Both the position numbers and the translations under genes were made by a program. The notes below the pieces were generated by a model that was not told the origin of the DNA, did no database searches, and worked only from the letters and a program-made list of their open reading frames with translations. From an uncultured Collinsella sp. (GTDB lineage: Bacteria; Actinomycetota; Coriobacteriia; Coriobacteriales; Coriobacteriaceae), in assembly GCA_958438125.1 (NCBI GenBank), contig CAUBQN010000089.1, positions 1 through 6,235 of the forward strand: a DNA stretch of 6,235 nucleotides. Direction: 5' to 3'. This document shows, one piece after another, positions 1-5,610 of this stretch. Position 1 is the stretch's first letter. Every line of letters begins with the position of its first letter.

Positions 1-271
1 AGCAGCCCTCCACGGTCTGATGCGCCACGCCCGGCGTCGGGATCACGTGCAGCATGTAGGCGTCCGCGCCGCTCGCGACCAAACCGCTCACCAGCGCCGC
101 CTCGAACATATAGCTCGAGCGACGCGTGTCCTTGCCCACGATCACGCGCGCCTTGGCCCCGCGGTTGGCGCCGTAATACCAGCCCACAAAGCGGCCGATC
201 TTATAAGCGTGCTCTACCGTCAGCCCAACGTTGGCCTCGCCGCGAAAGCCGTCGGTGCCAAAGTACTTCAT
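1..271 (-). CDS. glmM: Phosphoglucosamine mutase GlmM, N-terminal part
   Basis: GlmM converts glucosamine-6-phosphate to glucosamine-1-phosphate in the cytoplasm, a step towards UDP-N-acetylglucosamine and peptidoglycan. The reading frame begins at the ATG complementary to 269-271 and stays open to the left edge (90 residues; the family is about 440-450). It opens with MKYFGTDGFRGEAN, the hallmark GlmM N-terminus, followed by VIVGKDTRRSSYMFEAAL at about residues 48-65 and a SGADAYMLHVIPTPGV segment typical of domain 1 of alpha-D-phosphohexomutases. The catalytic-serine loop lies beyond the window. A GGAGAGGA-type ribosome site precedes the ATG. The transporter gene lies 81 bp upstream on the same strand, so read-through is possible; I see no convincing promoter in the gap. 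PgmB- or ManB-type mutases are less likely given the start motif. Confidence 0.93.
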   Translation of the reverse strand, partial: MKYFGTDGFRGEANVGLTVEHAYKIGRFVGWYYGANRGAKARVIVGKDTRRSSYMFEAALVSGLVASGADAYMLHVIPTPGVAHQTVEGC

Positions 272-352
272 AAGAGATCCTCTCCATAGACAAAGGCGCG
301 CCGCCAAAGCAACGCGCCGCCAGCCTATTATCCTTTAAAGCAACCGCAGGGG

Positions 353-1375
353 CTACACCGTGAGGAACATCATCACGATGATCATGGCAAAGCCGATAAG
401 GTCGGTCGGCAAAAACACCGTGCCCAGCATAACGGCACTCGTGATGGTCGCCGAGACCGGCTCCACGGTTCCGATCAAGCTCGCACGCACCGAGCCGATG
501 TCCTTGACGCCCTGCATATAGAGCATGTACGCCAAAAACGAGCCCACGACCACAAACACCGCGAGCGCCTCGACGCCGGCGGCATCGAGTGCCGGCATAT
601 GGGCCCAAGGCTGCACGATGGTGCAGGTGATGATACCAGCCGTGAGCATGGCTGAGCCCGTAACGATGGGACTGCCGTATTCGGGCAGAATCTTGGCGGG
701 AATCACCGCCATGCAGGTGGCGCTCACCGCGCACATAAGACCCGCCACCAGACCGAGCGGCGAGATGCTCAGGCTCGTGGGGTCGCCGCCGGTGGCGATC
801 AAAAACGTGCCGCCAAGGGCCAGGCCGATACCGATAACCTCGCGCATGCGCGGTTTGCGGCGATCGGTGATGCAGGTATATCCCATGATGATGACCAGCT
901 GCAGGCACTGAAGGACCGTCGCTGTTCCGGCGTTGGTCAGGCGCACGGCCGAAAGATAGCAAAACTGGTTGAACAGCAGGCCAAAGGCGGTAAAGAGCAA
1001 CAGCTGCTTGCGGTCGGCCGGCGTCGTCCAAAGCTTGACCAGGCGTGCACGGTCGCGCGCGACGACCACGACCATAAAGAGCAGGCCGCCAAGAATCTGG
1101 CGCACGCTCATGAGCCACAGCGTATCGACATGGTAGGTATCGAACAGGAAGCTCGCGCTGGTGCCCGAGAAGCCCCAAAACGAACCGCCCACCAGCGTAG
1201 CCAAGACGCCCAATGCCATCTTGCGCGACGACGCATCGTTGAGGCGATCGCGCCATGCACGGCGGGTGCTGCGACTGAGCTCGTCGGTGCCCTCGGGCAC
1301 ATCAATGTTCGATATATCGGTCATCGGCACCGAAGCCCCTGCGCCTTCGACCTGCTCGGCACACTCTTTGCTCAT
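353..1375 (-). CDS. EamA/DMT-superfamily membrane transporter
   Basis: This is a 340-residue polytopic membrane protein of the drug/metabolite transporter superfamily; the substrate cannot be read from the sequence. About 50 hydrophilic residues come first, then roughly ten hydrophobic helices arranged as two EamA repeats (about 56-195 and 205-340). Repeat 1 contains GGSFWGFSGTSA (63-74) and LTNAGTATVLQCLQLV (146-161). Repeat 2 contains the matching GSVRASLIGTVEPVSA (294-309), the usual conserved end of an EamA unit. Length is slightly above the usual 290-310 because of the N-terminal tail. The start at 1375 is chosen because GGGGGAG lies five bases upstream; Met18 has no comparable site. The gene ends 81 bp before glmM on the same strand. 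Members export amino acids, metabolites or drugs, but no specific role can be assigned here. Confidence 0.9.
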   Translation of the reverse strand: MSKECAEQVEGAGASVPMTDISNIDVPEGTDELSRSTRRAWRDRLNDASSRKMALGVLATLVGGSFWGFSGTSASFLFDTYHVDTLWLMSVRQILGGLLFMVVVVARDRARLVKLWTTPADRKQLLLFTAFGLLFNQFCYLSAVRLTNAGTATVLQCLQLVIIMGYTCITDRRKPRMREVIGIGLALGGTFLIATGGDPTSLSISPLGLVAGLMCAVSATCMAVIPAKILPEYGSPIVTGSAMLTAGIITCTIVQPWAHMPALDAAGVEALAVFVVVGSFLAYMLYMQGVKDIGSVRASLIGTVEPVSATITSAVMLGTVFLPTDLIGFAMIIVMMFLTV

Positions 1376-1606
1376 TCCACTCCCCCGAAACGGCCTGGAA
1401 ACAATTCGGCTTACCTTACCACGGCGAAGGCATCAGCTGGAGGCTTGTCCGCTTATCGGTAGGACAATTCCGCAGGCGTCTTTCCATAGCTCGATACCGC
1501 AATGGCCTTGCATTATGCGACAGCCAAATCGCGGCAGCAGGCTCTTTTGAAATGGATATAACAAAGCCCCCGAATTCCACAATGTAAGCGATTTTTAAAA
1601 ATGTTC
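1376..1606. other. Intergenic region between transporter and tRNA
   Basis: No credible gene is present; the short open frames lack ribosome sites and recognisable similarity. The ribosome site of the minus-strand transporter (complement of about 1381-1387) is at its left end. A perfect 6-bp dyad, TTGTCC at 1445-1450 and GGACAA at 1462-1467, lies about 70-90 bp upstream of the transporter start and could be an operator. I find no convincing -35/-10 pair for the transporter. Confidence 0.5.
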
Positions 1607-1635
1607 TTGCCACCGAGTTCAGGCTCCGTTATATT
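1607..1635 (+). promoter_or_regulatory. Promoter of tRNA-Val
   Basis: TTGCCA (1607-1612) and TATATT (1630-1635) are separated by exactly 17 bp, a good match to a housekeeping sigma-70-type promoter. Transcription would start near 1642, about 22 bases before the mature tRNA. The leader carries a tandem 8-bp repeat, TTGCGCAC twice, at 1641-1656. Confidence 0.75.
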
Positions 1636-1664
1636 ATCCCTTGCGCACTTGCGCACCCTTGATC

Positions 1665-1739
1665 GGGCGTTTAGCTCAGGGGGAGAGCGCTTCCCTGACA
1701 CGGAAGAGGTCAGAAGTTCAAATCTTCTAACGCCCACCA
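1665..1739 (+). tRNA. tRNA-Val (anticodon GAC)
   Basis: A complete cloverleaf can be drawn. The acceptor stem pairs GGGCGTT (1665-1671) with AACGCCC (1729-1735). The D-arm includes TAGCTCAGGGGGAGAGC. The anticodon stem is CTTCC (1690-1694) with GGAAG (1702-1706) around loop CTGACAC, anticodon GAC at 1697-1699. The T-arm is AGAAG/CTTCT with loop TTCAAAT (1717-1723). Discriminator A1736 is followed by an encoded CCA (1737-1739). GAC reads valine codons GUC and GUU. It is a single-tRNA unit with its own promoter and terminator. No repeat of its 3' end is visible downstream, so nothing marks it as the left end of an integrated element. Confidence 0.96.
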
Positions 1740-1747
1740 AATGTTCG

Positions 1748-1783
1748 CAGCTCAGAGACTATGTCTCTGGGCTGTTTTGTTTT
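1748..1783 (+). terminator. Rho-independent terminator of tRNA-Val
   Basis: A 12-bp stem pairs 1748-1759 (CAGCTCAGAGAC) with 1763-1774 (GTCTCTGGGCTG), with one T-G wobble and a 3-base loop, followed at once by TTTTGTTTT (1775-1783). It starts nine bases after the tRNA CCA end. This is a textbook intrinsic terminator. Confidence 0.92.
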
Positions 1784-2072
1784 ATGTCGCCAAATCCGCT
1801 GGCAGCTCCAACCGTCATCGCAACGTAACATCAATTCACCTGACGAATGGTAGCCAAACAAATTCAATACCCCAACGTCAACAATAACCAGGCACAAAAC
1901 TGCGCCGCAAGCTGCTCCAGCCGCCCAACTGGCCAAAAGCCGACCATCTACTTGCCAATTTATCCAGGGCGTAACCAACCAGTCCGCACCGCAACTTCTC
2001 AGCAAAACGCCGCGATGTCTGCGCCCTGCGGTATCCTTGAGCCACTTACACCTGCAGCACCAAGGAGCCACC
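1784..2072. other. Intergenic region upstream of the DUF5710 gene
   Basis: Nothing here reads as a gene. A long minus-strand frame crosses it, but it also runs antisense through the tRNA terminator and into the DUF5710 coding region, and has no supporting start site. A plus-strand frame from 1847 dissolves into an out-of-phase reading of the DUF5710 gene. The only functional element I can place is the ribosome site AAGGAG at 2062-2067. No clear promoter for the downstream gene was found. Confidence 0.5.
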
Positions 2073-2759
2073 ATGCGCACCGAGCTCGATGTCCCCTTTT
2101 CGCACAAAGAAGAAGCCAAGGCGCTGGGCGCCAAATGGGACCGGACCAAGAAGATCTGGTATGTACCCAGCGGCGTCAACCCCGAGCCCTTTGCCGAGTG
2201 GCTGCCCGGTGTTGACCGATCCGACCCCTCAGCGCCGTATATATATCTAGTGCTGGGCAAGCGCGAGTGCTGGAAGTGTCACAAAGAGACCTCGGTCGCG
2301 GCCTTCGGCATTCCCTATCGGACCGATAACGACGAGAGCATCGCCATCGCGCACGCGCCCAACGAAGCCGGGCACATTGCCATCGACACGGCCAACGCCA
2401 ACGCACTCGCCATCGTGCCCGCTCTTGGCTGCGTGCCGGGCGAGATCCGCGACTATCTTCATAAGCGCTGCGGCTACAAGCCCGTAGGCGCGCGAGCCTC
2501 CAAAGCCCCGTCGCTCGGCAACACGTGCACCAGTTGCGACGCGCTACAAGGCAGCCGCTATCTGTTCGAGGAGCCCTCGTCCCCGTTTGCCCTCACTGCC
2601 ATCAACAAGCTGCCGGCACTGGAGTTTGTACGCGTCGAAGTTGCCGGCGTCTTTGGCGTCCCGGCCACGCGCACCGACTTTGACCAGGCGCTCTTTACCT
2701 GGGCACGCGACCATCACGCCAAGTTTCACAAGCAACTCGGTGAGGGGATTTATTTGTAG
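2073..2759 (+). CDS. DUF5710 domain protein with CxxC pairs
   Basis: This encodes a 228-residue soluble protein. Residues about 4-46 (LDVPFSHKEEAKALGAKWD, then KIWYVP and PFAEWLP) match the DUF5710 domain, a short aromatic-rich module found in plasmid and phage-related proteins, including some primase-like TraC proteins; its function is poorly defined. Two cysteine pairs, CWKC (66-69) and CTSC (152-155), could together form a split zinc site; C120 and C133 lie between them. The C-terminal third (about 178-228) is unassigned. The start at 2073 is chosen over an in-frame ATG at 2037 because AAGGAG (2062-2067) lies five bases before it and the domain begins just after. The next in-frame sequence after its TAG is the methyltransferase remnant. 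A nucleic-acid-binding role is inference. Confidence 0.85.
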   Translation: MRTELDVPFSHKEEAKALGAKWDRTKKIWYVPSGVNPEPFAEWLPGVDRSDPSAPYIYLVLGKRECWKCHKETSVAAFGIPYRTDNDESIAIAHAPNEAGHIAIDTANANALAIVPALGCVPGEIRDYLHKRCGYKPVGARASKAPSLGNTCTSCDALQGSRYLFEEPSSPFALTAINKLPALEFVRVEVAGVFGVPATRTDFDQALFTWARDHHAKFHKQLGEGIYL

Positions 2760-3122
2760 GGGCAACATCGAGGTATCGAGGAGCAGGAGCTCGATCGTCA
2801 AACAATCAAAAAGACAGGCTTTACGTACACGTATTCCGAGGGAGCCATGAGCTTCCCGGATGCCACCGACAAGCCGAGCCGCACCATCCTCACAGGAGAA
2901 GGCGGCACGGGAGCGAGCCGCTTCAAGCACGTCATCGAATGTCCCGATGGCCGTTTCCGCCGTCTTGTTCCCGACGAGCTCGACCAGCTTCAGGGATTCC
3001 CGAAAGGCTGGACCGATACGGGCATGACTGACGGCCATCGAGCCTTCTGCATGGGCAACGCACTCGTCACCGGCGTGCCCCATCGCATTGGCGAAGCTAT
3101 GGTCGAAGTGTACGGCCTCTAA
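2760..3122 (+). pseudogene. DNA cytosine-5 methyltransferase, C-terminal remnant
   Basis: Intact enzymes transfer a methyl group from S-adenosylmethionine to carbon 5 of cytosine, usually in restriction-modification or orphan systems. Only the last part remains. From the ATG at 2847 the 91 residues include KPSRTILTGEGG (9-20), RRLVPDELDQLQGFPKGW (38-55, motif IX region) and MGNALVTGVPHRIGE (69-83, motif X). The open frame continues upstream of that ATG to 2760, and the residues just before it (FTYTYSEGAM) also look family-like, so 2847 is an internal methionine, not a natural N-terminus. Motif I (FxGxG), the PCQ catalytic loop and ENV are absent, so no activity is expected. GAGGGAG sits only two bases before the ATG, so a 91-residue product could still be made. 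The frame follows directly on the DUF5710 stop codon in the same phase. Confidence 0.8.
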
Positions 3123-3161
3123 GGCAAGCAATCCGGAGCCGGCAGTTCACGCTGTCGACCC

Positions 3162-3190
3162 CGTTTTTCCACCCCACTCCCCTGTATACT
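3162..3190 (+). promoter_or_regulatory. Possible promoter of the 163-residue gene
   Basis: TATACT at 3185-3190 is a good -10 hexamer; the -35 region 17 bp upstream (CGTTTT, 3162-3167) is weak. A start near 3197 would give a leader of about 50 bases with a 6-bp dyad, ATCCGG and CCGGAT, around 3208-3229. The same TATACT hexamer is used in the proposed promoter of the M16C gene. Confidence 0.4.
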
Positions 3191-3247
3191 GATGTAGCAC
3201 GTGTTTCATCCGGGCTTGTTGGGCCGGATTGTTCATGGGAGGGTCTT

Positions 3248-3739
3248 ATGGCTGCTTCGAATCCGCCTAAGGGGAGCGTTTCTTCTTCGTCCATCAAGCC
3301 GGTAACGCGCAAGGCCGTGCGCTGCCAGCGCGAGGTCGCTTGGCTTGTCACGCAGGCGGCGGGCAGGCTTGTGGCGACCACTCAGGACGTCAATGCGCCT
3401 ACGCCGAGCTTTGTGTTAGCGACGGCGCTGGATTTTGTGCGCCAATTGGAGCTTGCCGAACAGGATGCCAGCGGCCACCTCGACTACCAAAATGTTATGG
3501 CGCCCGACCTGCAAACGTTCTGCCACATGGCCAAGTTGCCCGCCGCGCCCAATACGCTTTCGGACGCAGGCTACATGTTTACGCTTTCGGGCGCGGACCT
3601 TATCCGCGACATCTATGCATACTGCAGCGAGCTCGCCGAACGCCACGTCTTTGACGCGGCTGAAGTCAAACCGGGATATGTCATCAAACTGGTTCTTAGG
3701 CTGTTCTTGATGGACGGGTTCGGGGCCATGCCGGCGTAA
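3248..3739 (+). CDS. Hypothetical protein, 163 residues
   Basis: I do not recognise this protein. It starts at an ATG with GGGAGG (3237-3242) five bases upstream and has its own candidate promoter, so it is probably expressed. The first ~20 residues are Ser/Pro/Lys-rich and likely disordered. The rest looks mainly helical and soluble, with a run RKAVRCQREVAWLVTQAAGR (21-40), a helix FVLATALDFVRQLELAEQDA (55-74), FTLSGADLIRDIYAYCSELA (111-130) and a hydrophobic C-terminal stretch YVIKLVLRLFLMDGFGAMPA (144-163). No signal peptide, metal-binding motif or nucleotide-binding loop is visible. Cys26, 92 and 126 are scattered. It converges with the regulator gene across a 100-bp gap. Base composition and wobble use resemble its neighbours, which supports a real gene. 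Confidence 0.7.
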   Translation: MAASNPPKGSVSSSSIKPVTRKAVRCQREVAWLVTQAAGRLVATTQDVNAPTPSFVLATALDFVRQLELAEQDASGHLDYQNVMAPDLQTFCHMAKLPAAPNTLSDAGYMFTLSGADLIRDIYAYCSELAERHVFDAAEVKPGYVIKLVLRLFLMDGFGAMPA

Positions 3740-3785
3740 GCCGAGTCTTTAGCATCACCGTTGACTGAGCAACAACCGCTTTATC

Positions 3786-3834
3786 TTAGTGGGCGCCAAT
3801 TGAGGGTCGATTATTGGTTCGCCTCGTCCACTAA
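3786..3834. repeat. Imperfect dyad between convergent genes
   Basis: TTAGTGG (3786-3792), GCG and CCAAT (to 3800) are complementary in order to ATTGG (3813-3817), CGC (3820-3822) and CCACTAA (3828-3834), with a 12-base loop and bulges of two and five bases on the right arm. It lies in the 100-bp gap between the converging genes, so it could help end transcription from both sides, but neither strand has a proper T-run after it. Function is unproven. Confidence 0.45.
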
Positions 3835-3839
3835 CGCAT

Positions 3840-5306
3840 TTATTCCACGCGCTCTGACAATCGATACTTGCGGTTGCGGCTCGTCGCCGGCGCCGTGGGC
3901 TCAAGCTCGCCTTGAGCAATGAGCGCGTTGACGCGCGACCTAACCTGGGAAATTGTAAGCCCCGTGCGTTCTGCCAGCTCACGCGTCCCCAGCTCGCCGT
4001 AGTGTTTGAGTGCCGTCACAATTAAGCCCCCGCCATGATCGACCGGCTCGATCTTTGAACGGTAAAGTACGACCTTGAACCGATCGAACCCCGGGCAGAA
4101 CAGGGGCTCGGCCAGACCATGCGCGCGCATGGCATCGATCATCATCGGGATGCCCGAGCCATTGCCCTCAGCCGGCGAACCTGCGCCATCCGGCAGCGGG
4201 ACAATCGACATGAGTTTCACGAGCGTCGCGTTACGGCATCGGGAGCTGCCGTCAAACAAGTTCTCGCGAGTCTTTCCCCCGTAAAGGCCGCCAGGATTCG
4301 TCACCTCGACACGATCGTCAAAGACGTCGACGGCAATCGATTGTCCACAGAACCGATCCCCGTATTCTCGATGGATTACGGCGTTGGCGATTGCCTCGCG
4401 CAGAACATCCTCGGGAATCTCCAGCGAGTCGACACGCGAGACGCCTTGGACGGTCGAGATGCGACGCAGGTTTTTGGCAACAGCTGCGACGGCATCCGAA
4501 ATCATCTCGCCTAGGGTGCCCTCGCAGACTGTGCGGTCCATAAACCTTAGTGGCCCCGCAGCTCCCTTTTGAGTTCCCATGTGGACAGCCACATCAATGA
4601 AGAGCTTGGGATAGAACTGCTGAGGGTAAACGCCCGCGGCAAGGAGGCCGGCCTTGGTAACATTGCCCTGGAAGTCGAGGAAATTCAGACGCTCCATTTT
4701 TGTCTTCTTGTCCGCCGCACCGCGCATCGCTCGAGGCGTCAACGAATAGGCACGCTCTATCGTGCGGTCGACCAGCGACTCGTCGAGATCGCTCACACTC
4801 GTGCCGGGCACCGCATCGCGATCGCTAGGACTCGTCCGTTCATATGACGACAGTGCCAAAACCTCGGTCGACGAAAGCGGGACATCTTTGTCATCGATGC
4901 GTTTGTAGCTGCCACCTTGAGCGCCCCGCTCTATGACATAGCAAGGCTTGCTCGACGGGTCGAGCTCCTCAATCGTGATGACCAGAACCACGGTGCCCTG
5001 GAGCTCCACGCGCTCAATGGTGTATTTGGGCGGATTGGCCAGCTTTCCGCGACCGCCGGCATCGCCCATGCCCGCCACGAATTGGTTGAGCACTTTCTCG
5101 GTCTCAAAGTTTGCAACTGGAACAAAACCCGCGCGCTCACTCACTCCGAGCACGATGATGCCGCCGGCGGTGTTTGCGAAAGCGCTGACCGTTTCCCATA
5201 CGTCGCGGGAAAGCGTCGTGGCGCTCTCCTTGACCTCGACGTTAAGATCGTCCGAGCCCATGCGCCTTAAAGACTCAAGCAGACCGGTCAGTTCGTTTTC
5301 GTTCAT
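3840..5306 (-). CDS. AlbA_2/HATPase-type DNA-binding regulator
   Basis: A 488-residue protein with the layout of the Schlafen-AlbA_2 'putative transcriptional regulator' family. Residues about 18-135 form the AlbA_2 domain: NVEVKES (22-28), then DVWETVSAFANTAGGIIVLG (35-54). Residues about 295-415 form a HATPase_c_4 domain with LREAIANAVIHREY (302-315, N-box-like), DRVEVTNPGGL (331-341) and GNGSGI (381-386). Residues about 428-485 form a winged helix (ELGTRELAERTGLTISQVRS) suited to DNA binding. The start at 5306 (ATG) is preferred: GAAAGGA (complement of 5314-5320) is seven bases upstream of it, but only one base from the in-frame GTG at 5312. Its promoter region carries two repeat blocks that could be its own operators, which is inference. 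Such proteins are widespread and their signals are mostly unknown; no partner toxin or effector adjoins it. Confidence 0.88.
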   Translation of the reverse strand: MNENELTGLLESLRRMGSDDLNVEVKESATTLSRDVWETVSAFANTAGGIIVLGVSERAGFVPVANFETEKVLNQFVAGMGDAGGRGKLANPPKYTIERVELQGTVVLVITIEELDPSSKPCYVIERGAQGGSYKRIDDKDVPLSSTEVLALSSYERTSPSDRDAVPGTSVSDLDESLVDRTIERAYSLTPRAMRGAADKKTKMERLNFLDFQGNVTKAGLLAAGVYPQQFYPKLFIDVAVHMGTQKGAAGPLRFMDRTVCEGTLGEMISDAVAAVAKNLRRISTVQGVSRVDSLEIPEDVLREAIANAVIHREYGDRFCGQSIAVDVFDDRVEVTNPGGLYGGKTRENLFDGSSRCRNATLVKLMSIVPLPDGAGSPAEGNGSGIPMMIDAMRAHGLAEPLFCPGFDRFKVVLYRSKIEPVDHGGGLIVTALKHYGELGTRELAERTGLTISQVRSRVNALIAQGELEPTAPATSRNRKYRLSERVE

Positions 5307-5367
5307 CTGCACGTCCTTTCGCTCGGTTCTGCGAAGAACGCCGCGAATAGATTTCCTTCGTCTCTCA

Positions 5368-5432
5368 GTTATCTCTCGTAATTATCTCTCATATTTCTGT
5401 TATCTCTCATATTAGAGATGAGTGAGAGATAA
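5368..5432. repeat. Operator-like repeat block 1 (TTATCTCTCRTA)
   Basis: Three direct 13-bp units, GTTATCTCTCGTA (5368-5380), ATTATCTCTCATA (5381-5393) and GTTATCTCTCATA (5399-5411), are followed by an inverted copy TGAGAGATAA (5423-5432). A degenerate copy precedes at about 5358-5367. Unit starts are 13 and 18 bp apart. The third and inverted copies make a perfect 10-bp inverted repeat, 5400-5409 with 5423-5432. Inside it, ATCTCT (5402-5407) and AGAGAT (5414-5419) form a second dyad. The block lies between the regulator's predicted transcription start and its ATG. Confidence 0.85.
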
Positions 5433-5458
5433 AAGATAAGATGTCTGCCATCTGTTTC

Positions 5459-5487
5459 ATATAAACATGTTTTTGCTGGTAGAACAA
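5459..5487 (-). promoter_or_regulatory. Possible promoter of the AlbA_2 regulator
   Basis: Read on the minus strand, TTGTTC (complement of 5482-5487) and TTATAT (complement of 5459-5464) are 17 bp apart. Transcription would begin near 5452, giving a leader of about 145 bases that contains repeat block 1. Repeat block 2 lies upstream of the -35. A dyad GGTATT/AATACC (5490-5506) abuts the -35. Confidence 0.5.
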
Positions 5488-5489
5488 TC

Positions 5490-5506
5490 GGTATTGAGAT
5501 AATACC
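5490..5506. promoter_or_regulatory. GGTATT-GAGAT-AATACC dyad
   Basis: A perfect 6-bp inverted repeat around a GAGAT loop, extended by CAAT (5485-5488) and ATTG (5510-5513). It sits beside the predicted -35 of the regulator, midway between the two repeat blocks, and is a candidate protein-binding site. Its loop repeats part of the GAGAGAT core of the blocks. Confidence 0.4.
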
Positions 5507-5532
5507 ATGATTGCTTGTCTCTTTGCAGCATT

Positions 5533-5602
5533 GTTATCTCTCATATTTATCTCTCATCTTTCTGTTATCTCTCGTATTAGAGACGAATGAGATATGAGAG
5601 AT
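5533..5602. repeat. Operator-like repeat block 2 (TTATCTCTCRTA)
   Basis: A second copy of block 1, offset by 165 bp: GTTATCTCTCATA (5533-5545), TTTATCTCTCATC (5546-5558), the same TTTCT spacer, GTTATCTCTCGTA (5564-5576), then an inverted copy TATGAGAGAT (5593-5602). By eye, about 54 of 61 positions agree between 5368-5428 and 5533-5593. Most differences fall at the edges of the units and in the inverted-copy region. It lies upstream of the regulator's predicted promoter. Confidence 0.85.
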
Positions 5603-5610
5603 GTGTGGGC

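Noticed and set aside
295..318. GGCGCG/CGCGCC dyad between the transporter and glmM as a terminator
   Set aside because: Only a 6-bp stem with a 12-base loop and a three-base T-run on the minus strand; insufficient to call.
201..1256. 351-residue open frame on the minus strand
   Set aside because: It overlaps the transporter and glmM on the same strand in another phase. Its translation is Arg/Gly/His-rich without domain features, a typical shadow frame in GC-rich DNA.
1665..1739. tRNA-Val as an attachment site for an integrated element
   Set aside because: No direct repeat of the tRNA 3' end and no integrase gene are visible downstream; a match to CGCCCACCA near 1187-1195 lies upstream inside the transporter gene and looks like chance.
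1727..2260. 177-residue minus-strand frame with a hydrophobic stretch
   Set aside because: It runs antisense through the tRNA 3' end, its terminator and the DUF5710 start, has no ribosome site and no recognisable domain.
3139..3168. Terminator after the methyltransferase remnant (CGGCAG/CTGTCG hairpin, then TTTTT)
   Set aside because: The stem is short with a wobble pair, and the T-run is separated from it by several bases.
5307..5312. GTG at 5312 as start of the AlbA_2 regulator
   Set aside because: The AAGGA ribosome site would be only one base away; the ATG at 5306 has a normal seven-base spacing.
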